Shown: positions 1-7,829 of the stretch, piece by piece
How the letters are laid out: the number at the start of each line of letters is the position of its first letter
Numbering within the stretch: position 1 is the stretch's first letter
Source: Gemmataceae bacterium
GTDB taxonomy: Bacteria; Planctomycetota; Planctomycetia; Gemmatales; Gemmataceae
NCBI GenBank assembly: GCA_901538445.1
Contig: LR594585.1
Span: 1,193,500 to 1,257,499, forward strand
Direction: 5' to 3'
Length of the DNA: 64,000 nucleotides
Notes under the pieces: model-generated
Told to the model about the DNA's origin: nothing
What the model saw: the letters and a program-made list of their open reading frames with translations, nothing else
The model's database searches: none
Translations under genes and position numbers: made by a program

Positions 1-839
1 AAGTAGCAGAGCAGGCCGTAGTACAACGACAACGCCTTTGTCGTTCGGCAGGCGGCGTGGCCCCCAACCGTGCAGGCCGGGCCGTCGCTGGTGGCCGCGG
101 GTTCGCCGCCCGGCTTGCGGGCCATGACCAGCCCCCCCTGTGTGGTGGACGACGTGACGTAGCCCGTCCACCCGTGGAACGTGGCGTCGGTGAACCCGGC
201 GTCGGCGAGCATCCGAAGGAGCGACCGCCCCTTGACCGCACCGCCGATTCAGTCGGACCACGCCCCCTTCTTCTCCACCTGCTCGTCCGTCACCGCCTCG
301 CCCAACAGGACGTCGGCCATCTGCACCCGGCCCCCGGGGCGGAGGACCCGGAAGACCTCGGCCAGCACCTTCGGCTTGTCGAGGCACAGGTTGAACACGC
401 CGTTCGAGAGCACCACGTCCGCCGCCCCGTCCCCGACCGGCAGGCGGTCGGCCTCGCCCTGGTGGAACTCGGCGTTCGTCGCCCCCGCGGCCACGGCGTT
501 GGCGGCGGCCTTCTTGACCATCTCGGCGGTCATGTCCACGCCGACCACCCGGCCGGACGGCCCGACCTTGCGGGCGGCGAGGATGCTGTCCACCCCGGCC
601 CCGCAGCCGATGTCCACCACCGTGTCACCGAGGCGAACTTCGTGAAGGCCGAGGGGATTCCCGACCCCGGCGAAGGACTCCGTGACCACGGCGGGGAGGG
701 CGTCGATCTCGGCGGGGTCGTAGCCGAGCTTTTTCGCACTGGCCGGGCCGGACGGGTGCCGCTGCGGGGCGGTCGGGTCGGTGGCGACCTTGACGAACCG
801 CTGCCTGATCTTGTCCTTGATGTCGTTCGCGCTCTCCAC
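1..839 (-). CDS. Arsenite-methyltransferase-like SAM enzyme, probable selenoprotein (in-frame TGA), cut by window edge
   Basis: A class I SAM-dependent methyltransferase. The start is GTG at 839, after a GAGGAC ribosome site, 10 bases after the cupin stop. The SAM-binding motif DIGCGAG is at about residues 76-82, and the conserved stretch ends GAWSD at residue 196. A TGA follows (complement of 249-251). The same frame then stays open to the window edge and reads as the normal C-terminal part of this family: IGGAVKGRSLL, then LADAGF, GWTGY and TTQGGLVMARKP. As I recall, homologs have Cys or selenocysteine at the TGA position. A hairpin with SECIS geometry starts 16 bases after the TGA. Most likely the TGA is read as selenocysteine (residue 197); otherwise the product is a truncated 196-residue protein. 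The upstream cupin suggests a small detoxification operon, possibly for arsenic or selenium. Confidence 0.75.
216..233 (-). promoter_or_regulatory. SECIS-like RNA hairpin after in-frame TGA
   Basis: On the minus strand, bases 16-22 after the TGA (AAGGGGC) pair with bases 27-33 (GCUCCUU). This gives a 7-bp stem with one G-U pair and a four-base loop, GGUC. Bacterial SECIS elements put the apical loop roughly 16-37 bases after the UGA, with a G among its first bases. The loop here begins at base 23 with GG and has the GGU seen in the E. coli fdhF loop, as I recall it. SelB binding is inferred. Confidence 0.6.
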
Positions 840-849
840 GGCGGCGTCC

Positions 850-1356
850 TCACTTCTTGTCGGACTTCTTGGGGGCGGGTTCGAGCCACACGTTGTTCGC
901 CGGGTTGATCGGCGGCGTGTCCACCGTCACGAAGTACGCCTTCCCGTCCCCGACCTTCTCGAACTTGTGCCGGACGCCCTTCGGGATGAGCATGTAGTCC
1001 CCCGGCCCCATCACCATCGTCTCCTTCCCCACGGTGCAGCGGAGCTTGCCTTCGAGGACGTACATGCGGTGAACGCCGTCGGGGTGGAAGTGCAACGGGA
1101 TCGTGCCGTTGACCTCGACCAGCAGCGACCACACGTCCTTGCCCTTCTCGACCGCCCAGTACCGGGCCACGCCGAGGTCGGCCACGGGGTCTTTCTTCGT
1201 GACCTCCGACCGGCTGACCATCAGCCCCGGCTCCTCGACCTCCTTCGCGTGCTTCGGCGGCTGATCGCCCACCTTCTCGTGCTTCGGCGGATCGGCCGGT
1301 ACCGACACCAGCGGCACGAAAGCCGCGAACCCTGCGGCGAACAACAACGACTTCAT
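850..1356 (-). CDS. Secreted cupin-domain protein
   Basis: A 168-residue small beta-barrel protein. I chose ATG at 1356 because it gives a clean signal peptide (MKSLLFAAGFAAF, ending near residue 21); a start 18 bases upstream would bury it. The cupin metal-binding pattern is visible: His89, His91 and Glu102 in motif 1, and Gly119-Asp120 with His130 in motif 2. It probably binds a metal ion outside the cytoplasm, but its substrate is unknown. It sits directly upstream of the methyltransferase (10-base gap) and downstream of a LysR gene on the same strand, so the three look co-regulated. The C-terminus is Lys-rich (APKKSDKK). Confidence 0.75.
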   Translation of the reverse strand: MKSLLFAAGFAAFVPLVSVPADPPKHEKVGDQPPKHAKEVEEPGLMVSRSEVTKKDPVADLGVARYWAVEKGKDVWSLLVEVNGTIPLHFHPDGVHRMYVLEGKLRCTVGKETMVMGPGDYMLIPKGVRHKFEKVGDGKAYFVTVDTPPINPANNVWLEPAPKKSDKK

Positions 1357-1452
1357 GGCGTTTTCCTCCGACAACGACGGCCCGTCACACCAGCACGATA
1401 GGGGTGCGGGTCGGAGGGCGTGACGGACGTTGGGTGATACCCCGGAGGAGGC

Positions 1453-1471
1453 CCATAAGCCGTGCTTATGG
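1453..1471. promoter_or_regulatory. Palindrome with a T-N11-A LysR-type box
   Basis: CCATAAGC and GCTTATGG form a perfect 8-bp inverted repeat around CGT. It contains a T-N11-A core (1456-1468), the general pattern bound by LysR proteins. It overlaps the stop codon of the LysR gene and lies about 95 bases upstream of the cupin start, so it could be the operator of the cupin-methyltransferase pair. A role as a transcript-end hairpin is also possible, though no T-run follows. Confidence 0.45.
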
Positions 1472-2389
1472 GGCGAGATCGGGGACGGGGTTGGCGTCGA
1501 GGAAGTTCAGGAACAGCCGAGTTGGGAGTGACGGCACCCGACGGCGATCCTGCACCACGAACATCTCACGGTCGCAGTGGACGCCCTTGACCGCAAGGGC
1601 GTGGAGGGTGCCGGACTTGAGTTCCTTCTGGACGGCGAGGGCGGACAGGACGGCTACCCCGGCGCCCCGCTGGACGGCCTCCTTGATCGCCTCGTTGCTG
1701 CCGAGTTCGAGGGCGACCCGGAGTTCGGCCAGCGACCGCCCGGCCCGGTCCAACGCCTTCTCGAAGCAGTGCCGCAGCCCGGACCCCGCGGCCCGCAAGA
1801 CGAGCGGGTGGGCGGCGAGTTGACCGACCGTGATCGCCTTCCTCTTGGTCAAGGGGTGGCCCGCCGGGGCGACCAGAACCATGCGGTCGCTGGCGAGGAA
1901 CCGGAACTCCAGGTTCGGGTTGTCGGCCTTCCGCCCGACCAGCCCGACGCTGACCTCGCCCCGCTCCACCTGCCCCATCACGGCCGAGCTGTCACTGACG
2001 GCGGCGCGGACCCGGACGTGCGGGTACTTCGGACCGAAGACGGCGAGCAGGGCCGGGAGGATTTGCTCGCCGGGGACGGAACTGGCGGCGATGACCAACT
2101 CCCCGGCGAAGGGGCTTTCCCGGCCGGTGACCGCCCGGAGGGCCTCGCGGTGCAGGTCGAGTATCCGTCGCGCGTAGGCGTGGAGTGCCTGGCCGGCGTC
2201 CGTCAGCAGCACCCGCCCGCCGTGCCGGTGGAAGAGGCTCTTGTCGAGGGTTCTTTCGAGGGCCTGGATGCGTTGGCTGACCGCCGCCTGGGTCAAGCCG
2301 AGGGCCTTCGCCGCCGCGGTGAAGTTGTTCAACTCGGCCGCCGCCGAGAAGGTTTCGAGATGCGGAAGTTGAACGGTCCCGAATTCCAC
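1466..2389 (-). CDS. LysR-family transcriptional regulator
   Basis: A 307-residue DNA-binding regulator. The N-terminal winged helix-turn-helix begins LPHLETFSAAAELNNFTAAA and includes LTQAAVSQRIQALER, the LysR signature. The remainder is the two-lobed periplasmic-binding-protein-like effector domain. I chose GTG at 2389 because the usual LysR N-terminus starts there and a purine-rich GGTGG stretch precedes it; an in-frame ATG at 2506 would add 39 low-complexity residues. The gene is followed on the same strand by the cupin and methyltransferase genes, so it probably controls them. The effector is unknown. Confidence 0.85.
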   Translation of the reverse strand: MEFGTVQLPHLETFSAAAELNNFTAAAKALGLTQAAVSQRIQALERTLDKSLFHRHGGRVLLTDAGQALHAYARRILDLHREALRAVTGRESPFAGELVIAASSVPGEQILPALLAVFGPKYPHVRVRAAVSDSSAVMGQVERGEVSVGLVGRKADNPNLEFRFLASDRMVLVAPAGHPLTKRKAITVGQLAAHPLVLRAAGSGLRHCFEKALDRAGRSLAELRVALELGSNEAIKEAVQRGAGVAVLSALAVQKELKSGTLHALAVKGVHCDREMFVVQDRRRVPSLPTRLFLNFLDANPVPDLAP

Positions 2390-2967
2390 GTCACCACCAC
2401 CCACGATCGTCCCACCGAGTGTGAGCGGATATTGTAACTGGCCGGTCGCTCGGGTTCGTCCGAATCCGCTTCGGGAACGCGAGCGTGTGGCCCCCTCGCC
2501 ATTCACACGTGCATCGCTTGTCGCACAGCTTCACTCGAAACCCTCGCGGCATTCGGCGGCACGGAGGACGACTACCTCGCGATGAAGTTCGTGCCCGCTT
2601 GCCAGAGCCTGTTTCTCATCCACCTCCAATCGGGCGTCGTGCGGAGCCAGTTGGCGGCGCTCGGGACGGTGCTGCGAAACCGTGGCGGATAGTCGCAGCA
2701 CTTGGACGGCAACCCCGGAAAGCCGCCCGGCAGGTTGGAGGTTGTCGCACTTTCGACAGCGGGGGACTCTCGCACCTGAACCCCCGCCTTCTGACGTGTT
2801 CACGATCTGCCGCCGCTGCGCGTACTGCCTGCGCTGCGGGCTTCTGTGCGTCGGTGAGGGGGGTGGTCGAGGTGAATGGAGCGAGTGCGGCCCGAGCCGA
2901 ACGACCCGGCGCGGCCGTTTCGGGACTTCCCGGCTGCGACCGGAACCGTCTCCGTGCAAAGGGGCGG
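2390..2967. other. Gene-free stretch with a short coding-like remnant
   Basis: No convincing gene on either strand. The plus strand has a short coding-like run around 2522-2693 (including EDDYLAMKFVPACQSLF, ending at TAG) without a good start or ribosome site. It may be debris of a lost gene. It also holds whatever promoter serves the LysR gene. Confidence 0.4.
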
Positions 2968-3255
2968 TTAGCTCGACGCCGATTCGCGAATGCCGAGCTT
3001 CGTGGCCGGGTGCTCCGCGACCTGAGCGGCGAGGCGTTCCAACTCGTCTGTGTCAGCATCGACTTCAATGAAGACCAACTGCACACCCGCGATGTTCACA
3101 ATCCCATCGACCGCACACACAACCAACTCGCTGTACTGCTTCTTCCCGAAGAGGAAGCACCGCCTGTCCGGTTCGTCCACTTAATCGGCCACGATGCCGT
3201 CGGCCGTCGTGGGGAAGTCGGTGACGTCGAACGGTGCGTCCAGATTTGGCCTCAT
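2968..3255 (-). CDS. Small unknown ORF pair, or one gene split by TAA
   Basis: Not recognised. A frame beginning at ATG 3255 encodes 24 residues (MRPNLDAPFDV...) and stops at TAA (complement of 3181-3183). The very next codon is GTG in the same frame, and a 70-residue protein follows (VDEPDRRCFLFGKKQYSEL... ending RESASS). Both parts have protein-like composition. Either the two are coupled through TAAGTG, or one roughly 95-residue gene carries a nonsense mutation. Neither start has a strong ribosome site. Upstream on the same strand is the terminator of the GYF-domain gene, so this unit needs its own promoter. Confidence 0.4.
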
Positions 3256-3341
3256 ACCGTCGGTGAACAGAGCGTGGAAGCTGCAGAACCTCGGCCCGTG
3301 GCAGCGGGAGAATCGGGACCCGCGCGAGACCGCTGAGGACT

Positions 3342-3383
3342 AAAAAAGTTCCGGGTGCGGCCCGCTCTCGGCGGGCCGCACCC
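3342..3383 (-). terminator. Rho-independent terminator of the GYF-domain gene
   Basis: A perfect 13-bp hairpin (arms 3353-3365 and 3371-3383, loop of five bases) is followed on the minus strand by GGAAC and a run of six T. It lies about 130 bases past the stop of the minus-strand gene at 3515, and is the clearest intrinsic terminator in the window. Confidence 0.8.
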
Positions 3384-3514
3384 GGTGGGAACAGTGCCTG
3401 GTTCCGTTCCCCGAGGAGTCGCGCGAGCGCGCCACCCACACGATCTCCGAGCATCGCTGCGCGGCCCCCCCGGGCGCGTGCCCCCGGGGAGGGCGACGGG
3501 TGACCGCGGCCGGG

Positions 3515-4576
3515 CTACCGGCCCCCGGGCGGCGGGTACATCCGCTCCAGTTCCTCCTTGAACCCGGCCCGGAACCCGGCGTTCCAGTCGGGCGAGGCCT
3601 TCGGGTCCGTCGGGATCAGGTCGGTCGCGTTGGCGAAGTTCAGCCCGGCCCGGACCAGCACGCCCTTCGCGCTCGCCTCCCGCACGGCCTGCACCCCGGC
3701 CTTGCGGCCCAGCGCGTACTGACTGAACTGGGCCTGGTAGACGCTGAAGCCGGCGACCGCGAGCACCACGCCGGCTCCGATCTTCAACCCCATCGCACCG
3801 CAGCCCGAACGGGAACGACCGCCGCCCGCCCCGCGGGCCCGGGCGTACCGCGCGGCGACCGCGTCCCACGACCGCCCCCGCATCCGCCCGGCCAGTTCGG
3901 AACGGGTGCCCAGACCATCACAGGAGCCGGTCCACCGGATGGCCCGGGCGAGCACGGCACGCAGACCCAAGTAGAGCAGCCCGAGGGCGACCAGGAGCGC
4001 GGTGGGGGAGTTGTGATCGTTGGGCGCCTTTGGCAGGACGCCGGTGCAAGAGAGCAGGAAGGCGCCCGGGAGGGCCCACAGGACCGCCGTTAGGCCCGGG
4101 GAGCTCACCGAGTTCTCGTACACCCGCTCCATCTCGGCGTCGAGGAACTCGTCCGGGTTCGTCTCCCGGAGCCACCGGCCGCACCCGCGGCACTTGTCGT
4201 ACGAGAACAGGCCGAAGCCGTCGCTCACAAGGTTGAACGTCGCGCACCCCCCGCACTTCGCGCCCCGCTTCCCGGGGGCGTCGGCCTCGGCGGCCGGCTG
4301 TGCGTGCCCGCACTGCGGACAGGTCCGCGCCTCGTCCGAGACGCGCGCCCCGCACCTCGCGCACGGGACGAGCCCGCGCGGCCCGCCCGGCAGCGGCGGG
4401 GGCGGCGGAAACAACCCCGGAACGGTCGCGGCCGCGGCCCACTCGGAGCCGCCGGCCGGGTACACCAGGTCGCCCCGGGCGAGCGCCCCGGCGGCCGCCA
4501 TCTGCTTCAGGCGGGCCAGGTCGAACGGGCCGGCCGCCCCGCCCTCCGCCGCCACGTACCACGTCGCCTCGGCCAT
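3515..4576 (-). CDS. GYF_2/zinc-ribbon membrane protein
   Basis: A 353-residue protein. Residues 1-55 (MAEATWYVAAEGGAAGPFD...) match the GYF_2-type domain common in planctomycetes, thought to mediate protein contacts. A Pro-rich linker and two Cys4 zinc-ribbon-like modules follow (CARCGARVSDEARTCPQCG, then CGGC...CRGCG). Three hydrophobic segments then suggest a membrane anchor (GLTAVLWALPGAFLLSC, TALLVALGLLYLGLRAVL, LKIGAGVVLAVAGFSVY). The tail is charged. I chose ATG 4576 because it begins the GYF domain; the longer open frame upstream crosses the XRE operator region and has no good start. It is divergent from the XRE gene. Its function is not known. Confidence 0.7.
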   Translation of the reverse strand: MAEATWYVAAEGGAAGPFDLARLKQMAAAGALARGDLVYPAGGSEWAAAATVPGLFPPPPPLPGGPRGLVPCARCGARVSDEARTCPQCGHAQPAAEADAPGKRGAKCGGCATFNLVSDGFGLFSYDKCRGCGRWLRETNPDEFLDAEMERVYENSVSSPGLTAVLWALPGAFLLSCTGVLPKAPNDHNSPTALLVALGLLYLGLRAVLARAIRWTGSCDGLGTRSELAGRMRGRSWDAVAARYARARGAGGGRSRSGCGAMGLKIGAGVVLAVAGFSVYQAQFSQYALGRKAGVQAVREASAKGVLVRAGLNFANATDLIPTDPKASPDWNAGFRAGFKEELERMYPPPGGR

Positions 4577-4605
4577 CGCGGTGCCCCCCGTGCGTCGCGT
4601 GATCA

Positions 4606-4637
4606 ATTTCCCATTTTGGGAAATCGTACTTCCCAAC
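4606..4637. promoter_or_regulatory. Palindromic operator between GYF_2 gene and XRE gene
   Basis: ATTTCCCA-TTT-TGGGAAAT (4606-4624) is a perfect 8-bp inverted repeat. A further half-site, TTCCCAA, starts at 4630. It sits in an A+T-rich island between the divergent genes starting at 4576 and 4671. This is the usual place for an XRE autoregulator site; binding is inferred. Confidence 0.55.
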
Positions 4638-4670
4638 TTAGGTTGCCGCCACTCCCAACCGGGTGGCGAC

Positions 4671-4907
4671 GTGGACAAGTCCCAGCACACCGCCGCGTAC
4701 CATCGGCTGACCGCGGCCCTCCGCCGGGCCCGGGAGGCCGCGGGCCTGACCCAGGCCGACGTCGCCGCCAAGCTCGGCGCGTACGCGAGCTTCGTGTCGA
4801 AGGTCGAGAGCGGGGAGCGGCGGGTCGACGTGGTCGAGCTCGCCGCCCTGTGCCGCGCGTACGGGGCCGACCTCGTCGCGCTCCTCCGGGCCGCCAAAAT
4901 CTCCTGA
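4671..4907 (+). CDS. XRE-family helix-turn-helix regulator
   Basis: A 78-residue, single-domain protein. AAYHRLTAALRRAREAAGL, then TQADVAAKLGAYASFVSKVE, forms the lambda-Cro/C1-type helix-turn-helix, with recognition-helix residues around SFVSKVESGERR. I chose GTG 4671 because the domain begins there and the upstream sequence is operator-like, not coding. The length fits a minimal repressor that dimerises. It probably binds the TTCCCA half-sites upstream and controls itself and the divergent GYF_2 gene. Its stop is 8 bases from the stop of the convergent operon at 4916, so the two transcripts collide. Confidence 0.75.
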   Translation: MDKSQHTAAYHRLTAALRRAREAAGLTQADVAAKLGAYASFVSKVESGERRVDVVELAALCRAYGADLVALLRAAKIS

Positions 4908-4915
4908 ACCGGGCG

Positions 4916-5518
4916 TCACTCGCCCCGCAGGGCGACGCACAGGCCGACGAGCGGTGCCGCCCACACCGCCACCGCGGCGGCCGCCCCGCTCCCGAGCCCG
5001 AGCAGGGCCGCCGCCCCGAACGGGCCGGCCGCGTACCCGATCAGCGCGGCCCCCGCGGCGGTCAGCACTGTCGCGGCCAGCGACGCGCGGGACCGCACGG
5101 TGGCGCCGCCCACGAGCCGCACCGCGGCCCACCCCAGGGCCGCCCGCGCGACCACCGGCGCGGCGTGCCGCACGGCCCACGCCTTCGCCTCGGCCGCCAG
5201 GGCCCGCACCGCCGCCCACCGGTCCGGGCGCGGCCGCGGGGCCGGGGCCGCCGGCGGTGAGGCCACGGGCGGCAACGGAGTCACCGGGGCAACGGCCCGG
5301 ATTTCCGCCAGCGCCTCGGTCACGGCCTCCTTCACGGCCCCGCGGATCGCGTCCGTGAGGGCGGCCGCCAGGGCCGGCCCGAGGACCTCGCGGACGCTGT
5401 CCGCGACGGCCCCGGGGATCGCCGTCGCCAGCCCGTCGACCATGTCGTCCAGCTTCGAGATCGCGTCCGTGAGCTGCGGCCGCTTCGACCGCAGCACCCC
5501 GTTCGTCGTCGCGTTCAT
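4916..5518 (-). CDS. Unknown membrane-associated protein, last gene of the MoxR/vWA operon
   Basis: A 200-residue protein starting at ATG 5518 after AGAAGG. The N-terminal 80 residues are an amphipathic helical stretch (SKLDDMVDGLATAIPGAVAD... to about EALAEIRAV). A Pro/Ala linker follows, then two or three hydrophobic Ala/Gly-rich segments near the C-terminus. I do not recognise the family. The layout resembles the next gene upstream, also an amphipathic N-terminus with hydrophobic Ala-rich segments, so the two may be a paired membrane component. The 101-base gap to that gene has no terminator. Confidence 0.6.
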   Translation of the reverse strand: MNATTNGVLRSKRPQLTDAISKLDDMVDGLATAIPGAVADSVREVLGPALAAALTDAIRGAVKEAVTEALAEIRAVAPVTPLPPVASPPAAPAPRPRPDRWAAVRALAAEAKAWAVRHAAPVVARAALGWAAVRLVGGATVRSRASLAATVLTAAGAALIGYAAGPFGAAALLGLGSGAAAAVAVWAAPLVGLCVALRGE

Positions 5519-5619
5519 GTCCTTCTCCCGTGTGATTGGTGATGCGTGTGGCTCGCGGAGTGCCGACCGCCGGCTCGACGGGCGTCGGAACCCCAGTGCG
5601 CGTTTCGATGCGTGGTTCG

Positions 5620-6093
5620 TCAGTCCCGCGGCCCCTCGGCGGCCCGGGCCGCCAGGGCCGCGACCGCGGCGGCCGCCCCAAGGCCGGCCGCGACCAGCCG
5701 CCCGCCCGGGACCGACGCCGCGGCCCCGGCCGCCACCGTCAGCGCCGCCCCCGCCGCGCGGGTCGCCCGCGCCCACCCCGCCCCGCCCGCCGGACCGGCC
5801 GGCGCGTCGTACCCGTCCCCGTCGTCCCCGTCGTCGAGCACCGTGTCGGCGTCGCCGGCGCCCCACGGGTCCCCGCCGCGGGCCACCGGGAACCGGCCCC
5901 GGGACCCCCGCACGACCGCGGCCACGGCCCCGACCACCGCGGCCCGGACCACTTCCGCCGCCGCGGCCCCGACCGCCTGGGTCACGTGGTCCGTGGCGTC
6001 CCCGGTCGCCGCCGCGGACGCCGCCCGGGCCTCCCGCCCGGCCGCCGCCAGCCGCGCCCCCACCGCCCCGATCTTGTGCAGCACCTCGATCAT
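5620..6093 (-). CDS. Unknown Ala-rich protein with hydrophobic segments
   Basis: A 157-residue protein. ATG 6093 is preferred because GGAGGAG lies 7 bases upstream; GTG 6099 is also in frame but overlaps that site. The N-terminus (MIEVLHKIGAVGARLAAAGR) is amphipathic, a hydrophobic stretch follows (EVVRAAVVGAVAAVV), then an acidic linker (DDGDDGDGYD), then a long Ala/Gly-rich hydrophobic C-terminal region. No catalytic motif is visible. It is 19 bases from the sliding-clamp-like gene and clearly in the same operon. Confidence 0.6.
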   Translation of the reverse strand: MIEVLHKIGAVGARLAAAGREARAASAAATGDATDHVTQAVGAAAAEVVRAAVVGAVAAVVRGSRGRFPVARGGDPWGAGDADTVLDDGDDGDGYDAPAGPAGGAGWARATRAAGAALTVAAGAAASVPGGRLVAAGLGAAAAVAALAARAAEGPRD

Positions 6094-6112
6094 CGTCACT
6101 CCTCCGGCCCCG

Positions 6113-7456
6113 TCACGGCTTCCCGTCCGGGGCGCTCAGGTTCAGTTGCTTGAGGCCGGCGTACACGCTCGCCAGCACCTTCTTCTCCCTCCGCCCGGCC
6201 CGCAGCGCGGCCACCAGCCGGGCCGCCTTCGCGGCCGCGTCGGCCAGCGCGTCGCGGAGTTCCTCCGCGGCAACCAACGGGTCGGGCGGGTCGCCCCGCG
6301 GTCCCGACGGGCCGGGCGCATCGGTCGTCTTCATCGTCGCGCTCCTCTCGGTGGTCACGGTCGCGGCGATCGTGTCCGCGGGCGGCACGGCCAGGTCGGG
6401 GTCGAGGGCCGCGACCACCACGGTGACCCCGTCCCCCTCGGCCACCAGCGTCCGGTCCGGGCCGAATTTCAGCACGCGGCACCGGAGCGCCAGTGCCCGG
6501 GCCAGGAGCCGCCGGTCCAGGGCCACCCGCACCGGCGGACCCGATGCCGCGGACCGGGCCAGCACGACCTCGCGGACGGAGATGGAGTCCCGGGCCCGGA
6601 CCGCGACGCTCGTGCCCGCGTCGAGGGTCACCGGGCGGAGCTCGTCGGCCGCCCCGGGCAGGCCCGGGAGCGCGGCGAGCAGCTCTTCGGCGTCCGCGGG
6701 GTCGAGGGCCACGGTGGTCGCCGCGTGCCTCGGCACCACGCCCGCGACGTCCGGGTACCGCGCCCCGATCGCGACCGGCAGGAACACCGCCCACGGCCCC
6801 GCGGCCACCACCACGTGCGCCGCGGCCCGCCCGACCCGCACGCCCCCGGCCCGGGCCACGGGCCCCGCCCCGAACACGGGAACCGCGGGCACGAGCACGT
6901 CGTCGGCGAACGGGAACGCGAACGCGGGGAACAGCACCGCGATCTTCCCGTCGGTCCCGACCACCGTGCCGGCGCGGCCCCGGAGCTGCACCCGGGACAG
7001 CGCGTACCGCCCGTCGTCCCGGGCCGCCGCCCGGCCGCAGCTGTCCAGTGCAACGAGCAGCCGGTCGGCGACCGGGGCCAGTTCGGGCACGACCGGGGCG
7101 TCGTGCTGCCGACCGGGCACGATCAGTGACACGGGGAGCACCCGCGCCCCGTCCCGGTCGGCCCACCGCACCGTGCCCCGCGTCCTCGACGCGCGGCCCA
7201 GGGTCACGGCGGCGTCCGCGGCCCCCTCGACGTCGGCGAGGACCGCCGCGGGCACGACCGCGACGCCGTCGGGCACGTCAGGGGCCGGGGCCGTGTGAAC
7301 CAGGATCACCCCACTCGCCGTGGTCGCGGTCACCGTCCGCAGTCCGCCGCACGCCCGCACCACGACGTGAGGGGCCGGCCCGCGGGGCCGCCCCGACGCG
7401 CACCGGGCGAGCAACGCCCGGACGTCCCGCGCGACCGCGCGGGTGAACAGGATCAT
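6113..7456 (-). CDS. DNA sliding-clamp (DnaN)-like protein in the MoxR/vWA operon
   Basis: A 447-residue protein. Several stretches match the logic of the bacterial beta clamp: YALSRVQLRGRAGTVVGTDG at 151-170 corresponds to the clamp segment with the conserved TDG, and residues 228-251 (FLPVAIGARYPDV... VVPRHAATTVAL) correspond to the G-x-YPD-x-x-x-VIP segment. The run after VALDRRLLARALAL (311-324) fits the third clamp domain and ends near residue 355. The order and spacing are right for three clamp domains. The tail from residue 375 has its own ATG (6334) with GAGGAG upstream, so a separate 73-residue helical product may also be made. The chromosomal dnaN is not here, so this is a divergent paralogue. 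Family assignment is inference from motifs. Confidence 0.55.
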   Translation of the reverse strand: MILFTRAVARDVRALLARCASGRPRGPAPHVVVRACGGLRTVTATTASGVILVHTAPAPDVPDGVAVVPAAVLADVEGAADAAVTLGRASRTRGTVRWADRDGARVLPVSLIVPGRQHDAPVVPELAPVADRLLVALDSCGRAAARDDGRYALSRVQLRGRAGTVVGTDGKIAVLFPAFAFPFADDVLVPAVPVFGAGPVARAGGVRVGRAAAHVVVAAGPWAVFLPVAIGARYPDVAGVVPRHAATTVALDPADAEELLAALPGLPGAADELRPVTLDAGTSVAVRARDSISVREVVLARSAASGPPVRVALDRRLLARALALRCRVLKFGPDRTLVAEGDGVTVVVAALDPDLAVPPADTIAATVTTERSATMKTTDAPGPSGPRGDPPDPLVAAEELRDALADAAAKAARLVAALRAGRREKKVLASVYAGLKQLNLSAPDGKP

Positions 7457-7474
7457 GGTCCCTCCGCTCGGATG

Positions 7475-7762
7475 TCAGTCGATCGCCCACCCCGCAGCCG
7501 CGACCTCGTCGGCCCCGTCGTACGTCTCGCGGGGCAGCGCCAGGAACGCCGCCCACGTGGCGGGCAGGTCGTACAGGTTCGTCAGGTACACCGTTGAGGA
7601 CCGGCCGGTGAGCCCGGCCGCCCGGGCGTCGAACACGACCCCGAGGTCCTCGCGGCCGCCGGCCCGCCGGACCACCGGGAGGAACGGCCACGCGGGCCAC
7701 AGGGCCGGGGCCGACAGGAACGCCACCGTGCGCGCGGCCGCGCACGCCGTTGTCGCCGGCAT
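7475..7762 (-). CDS. Small unknown protein
   Basis: A 95-residue protein. The middle reads WPFLPVVRRAGGREDLGVVF, then DARAAGLTGRS and VYLTNLYDLP, ending in LPRETYDGADEVAAAGWAID. It has a globular, balanced composition and no membrane segment, and looks like a small beta-rich domain. I recall similar sequences in Gemmata-type genomes but no function. It lies 18 bases upstream of the clamp-like gene in the same operon and is preceded by AGGAGG. Confidence 0.55.
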   Translation of the reverse strand: MPATTACAAARTVAFLSAPALWPAWPFLPVVRRAGGREDLGVVFDARAAGLTGRSSTVYLTNLYDLPATWAAFLALPRETYDGADEVAAAGWAID

Positions 7763-7784
7763 GATGACCTCCTCGAAGGGGAAC

Positions 7785-7807
7785 GGCCGGCCCGCCGCGG
7801 GCCGGCC
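7785..7807 (-). repeat. Intercistronic hairpin
   Basis: GGCCGGCCC (7785-7793) pairs with GGGCCGGCC (7799-7807) in the gap between the 287-residue and 95-residue genes. No T-run follows on the minus strand, so it looks like an RNA-processing or stability hairpin, not a terminator. Confidence 0.45.
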
Positions 7808-7829
7808 CGGAACACGTTGCGGCCGAGCG

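Noticed and set aside
249-839. Reading the methyltransferase as a normal 196-residue protein ending at 249
   Set aside because: The frame past the TGA continues the family's conserved C-terminus and a SECIS-like hairpin follows, so a plain stop is less likely.
2485-3336. Long plus-strand open frame of 283 codons
   Set aside because: Arg/Pro-rich, no ribosome site, and overlaps a better minus-strand frame. High G+C alone leaves such frames open.
5100-7298. 732-codon plus-strand open frame
   Set aside because: Low-complexity Arg/Pro/Ala shadow of the minus-strand clamp-like and membrane-associated genes.
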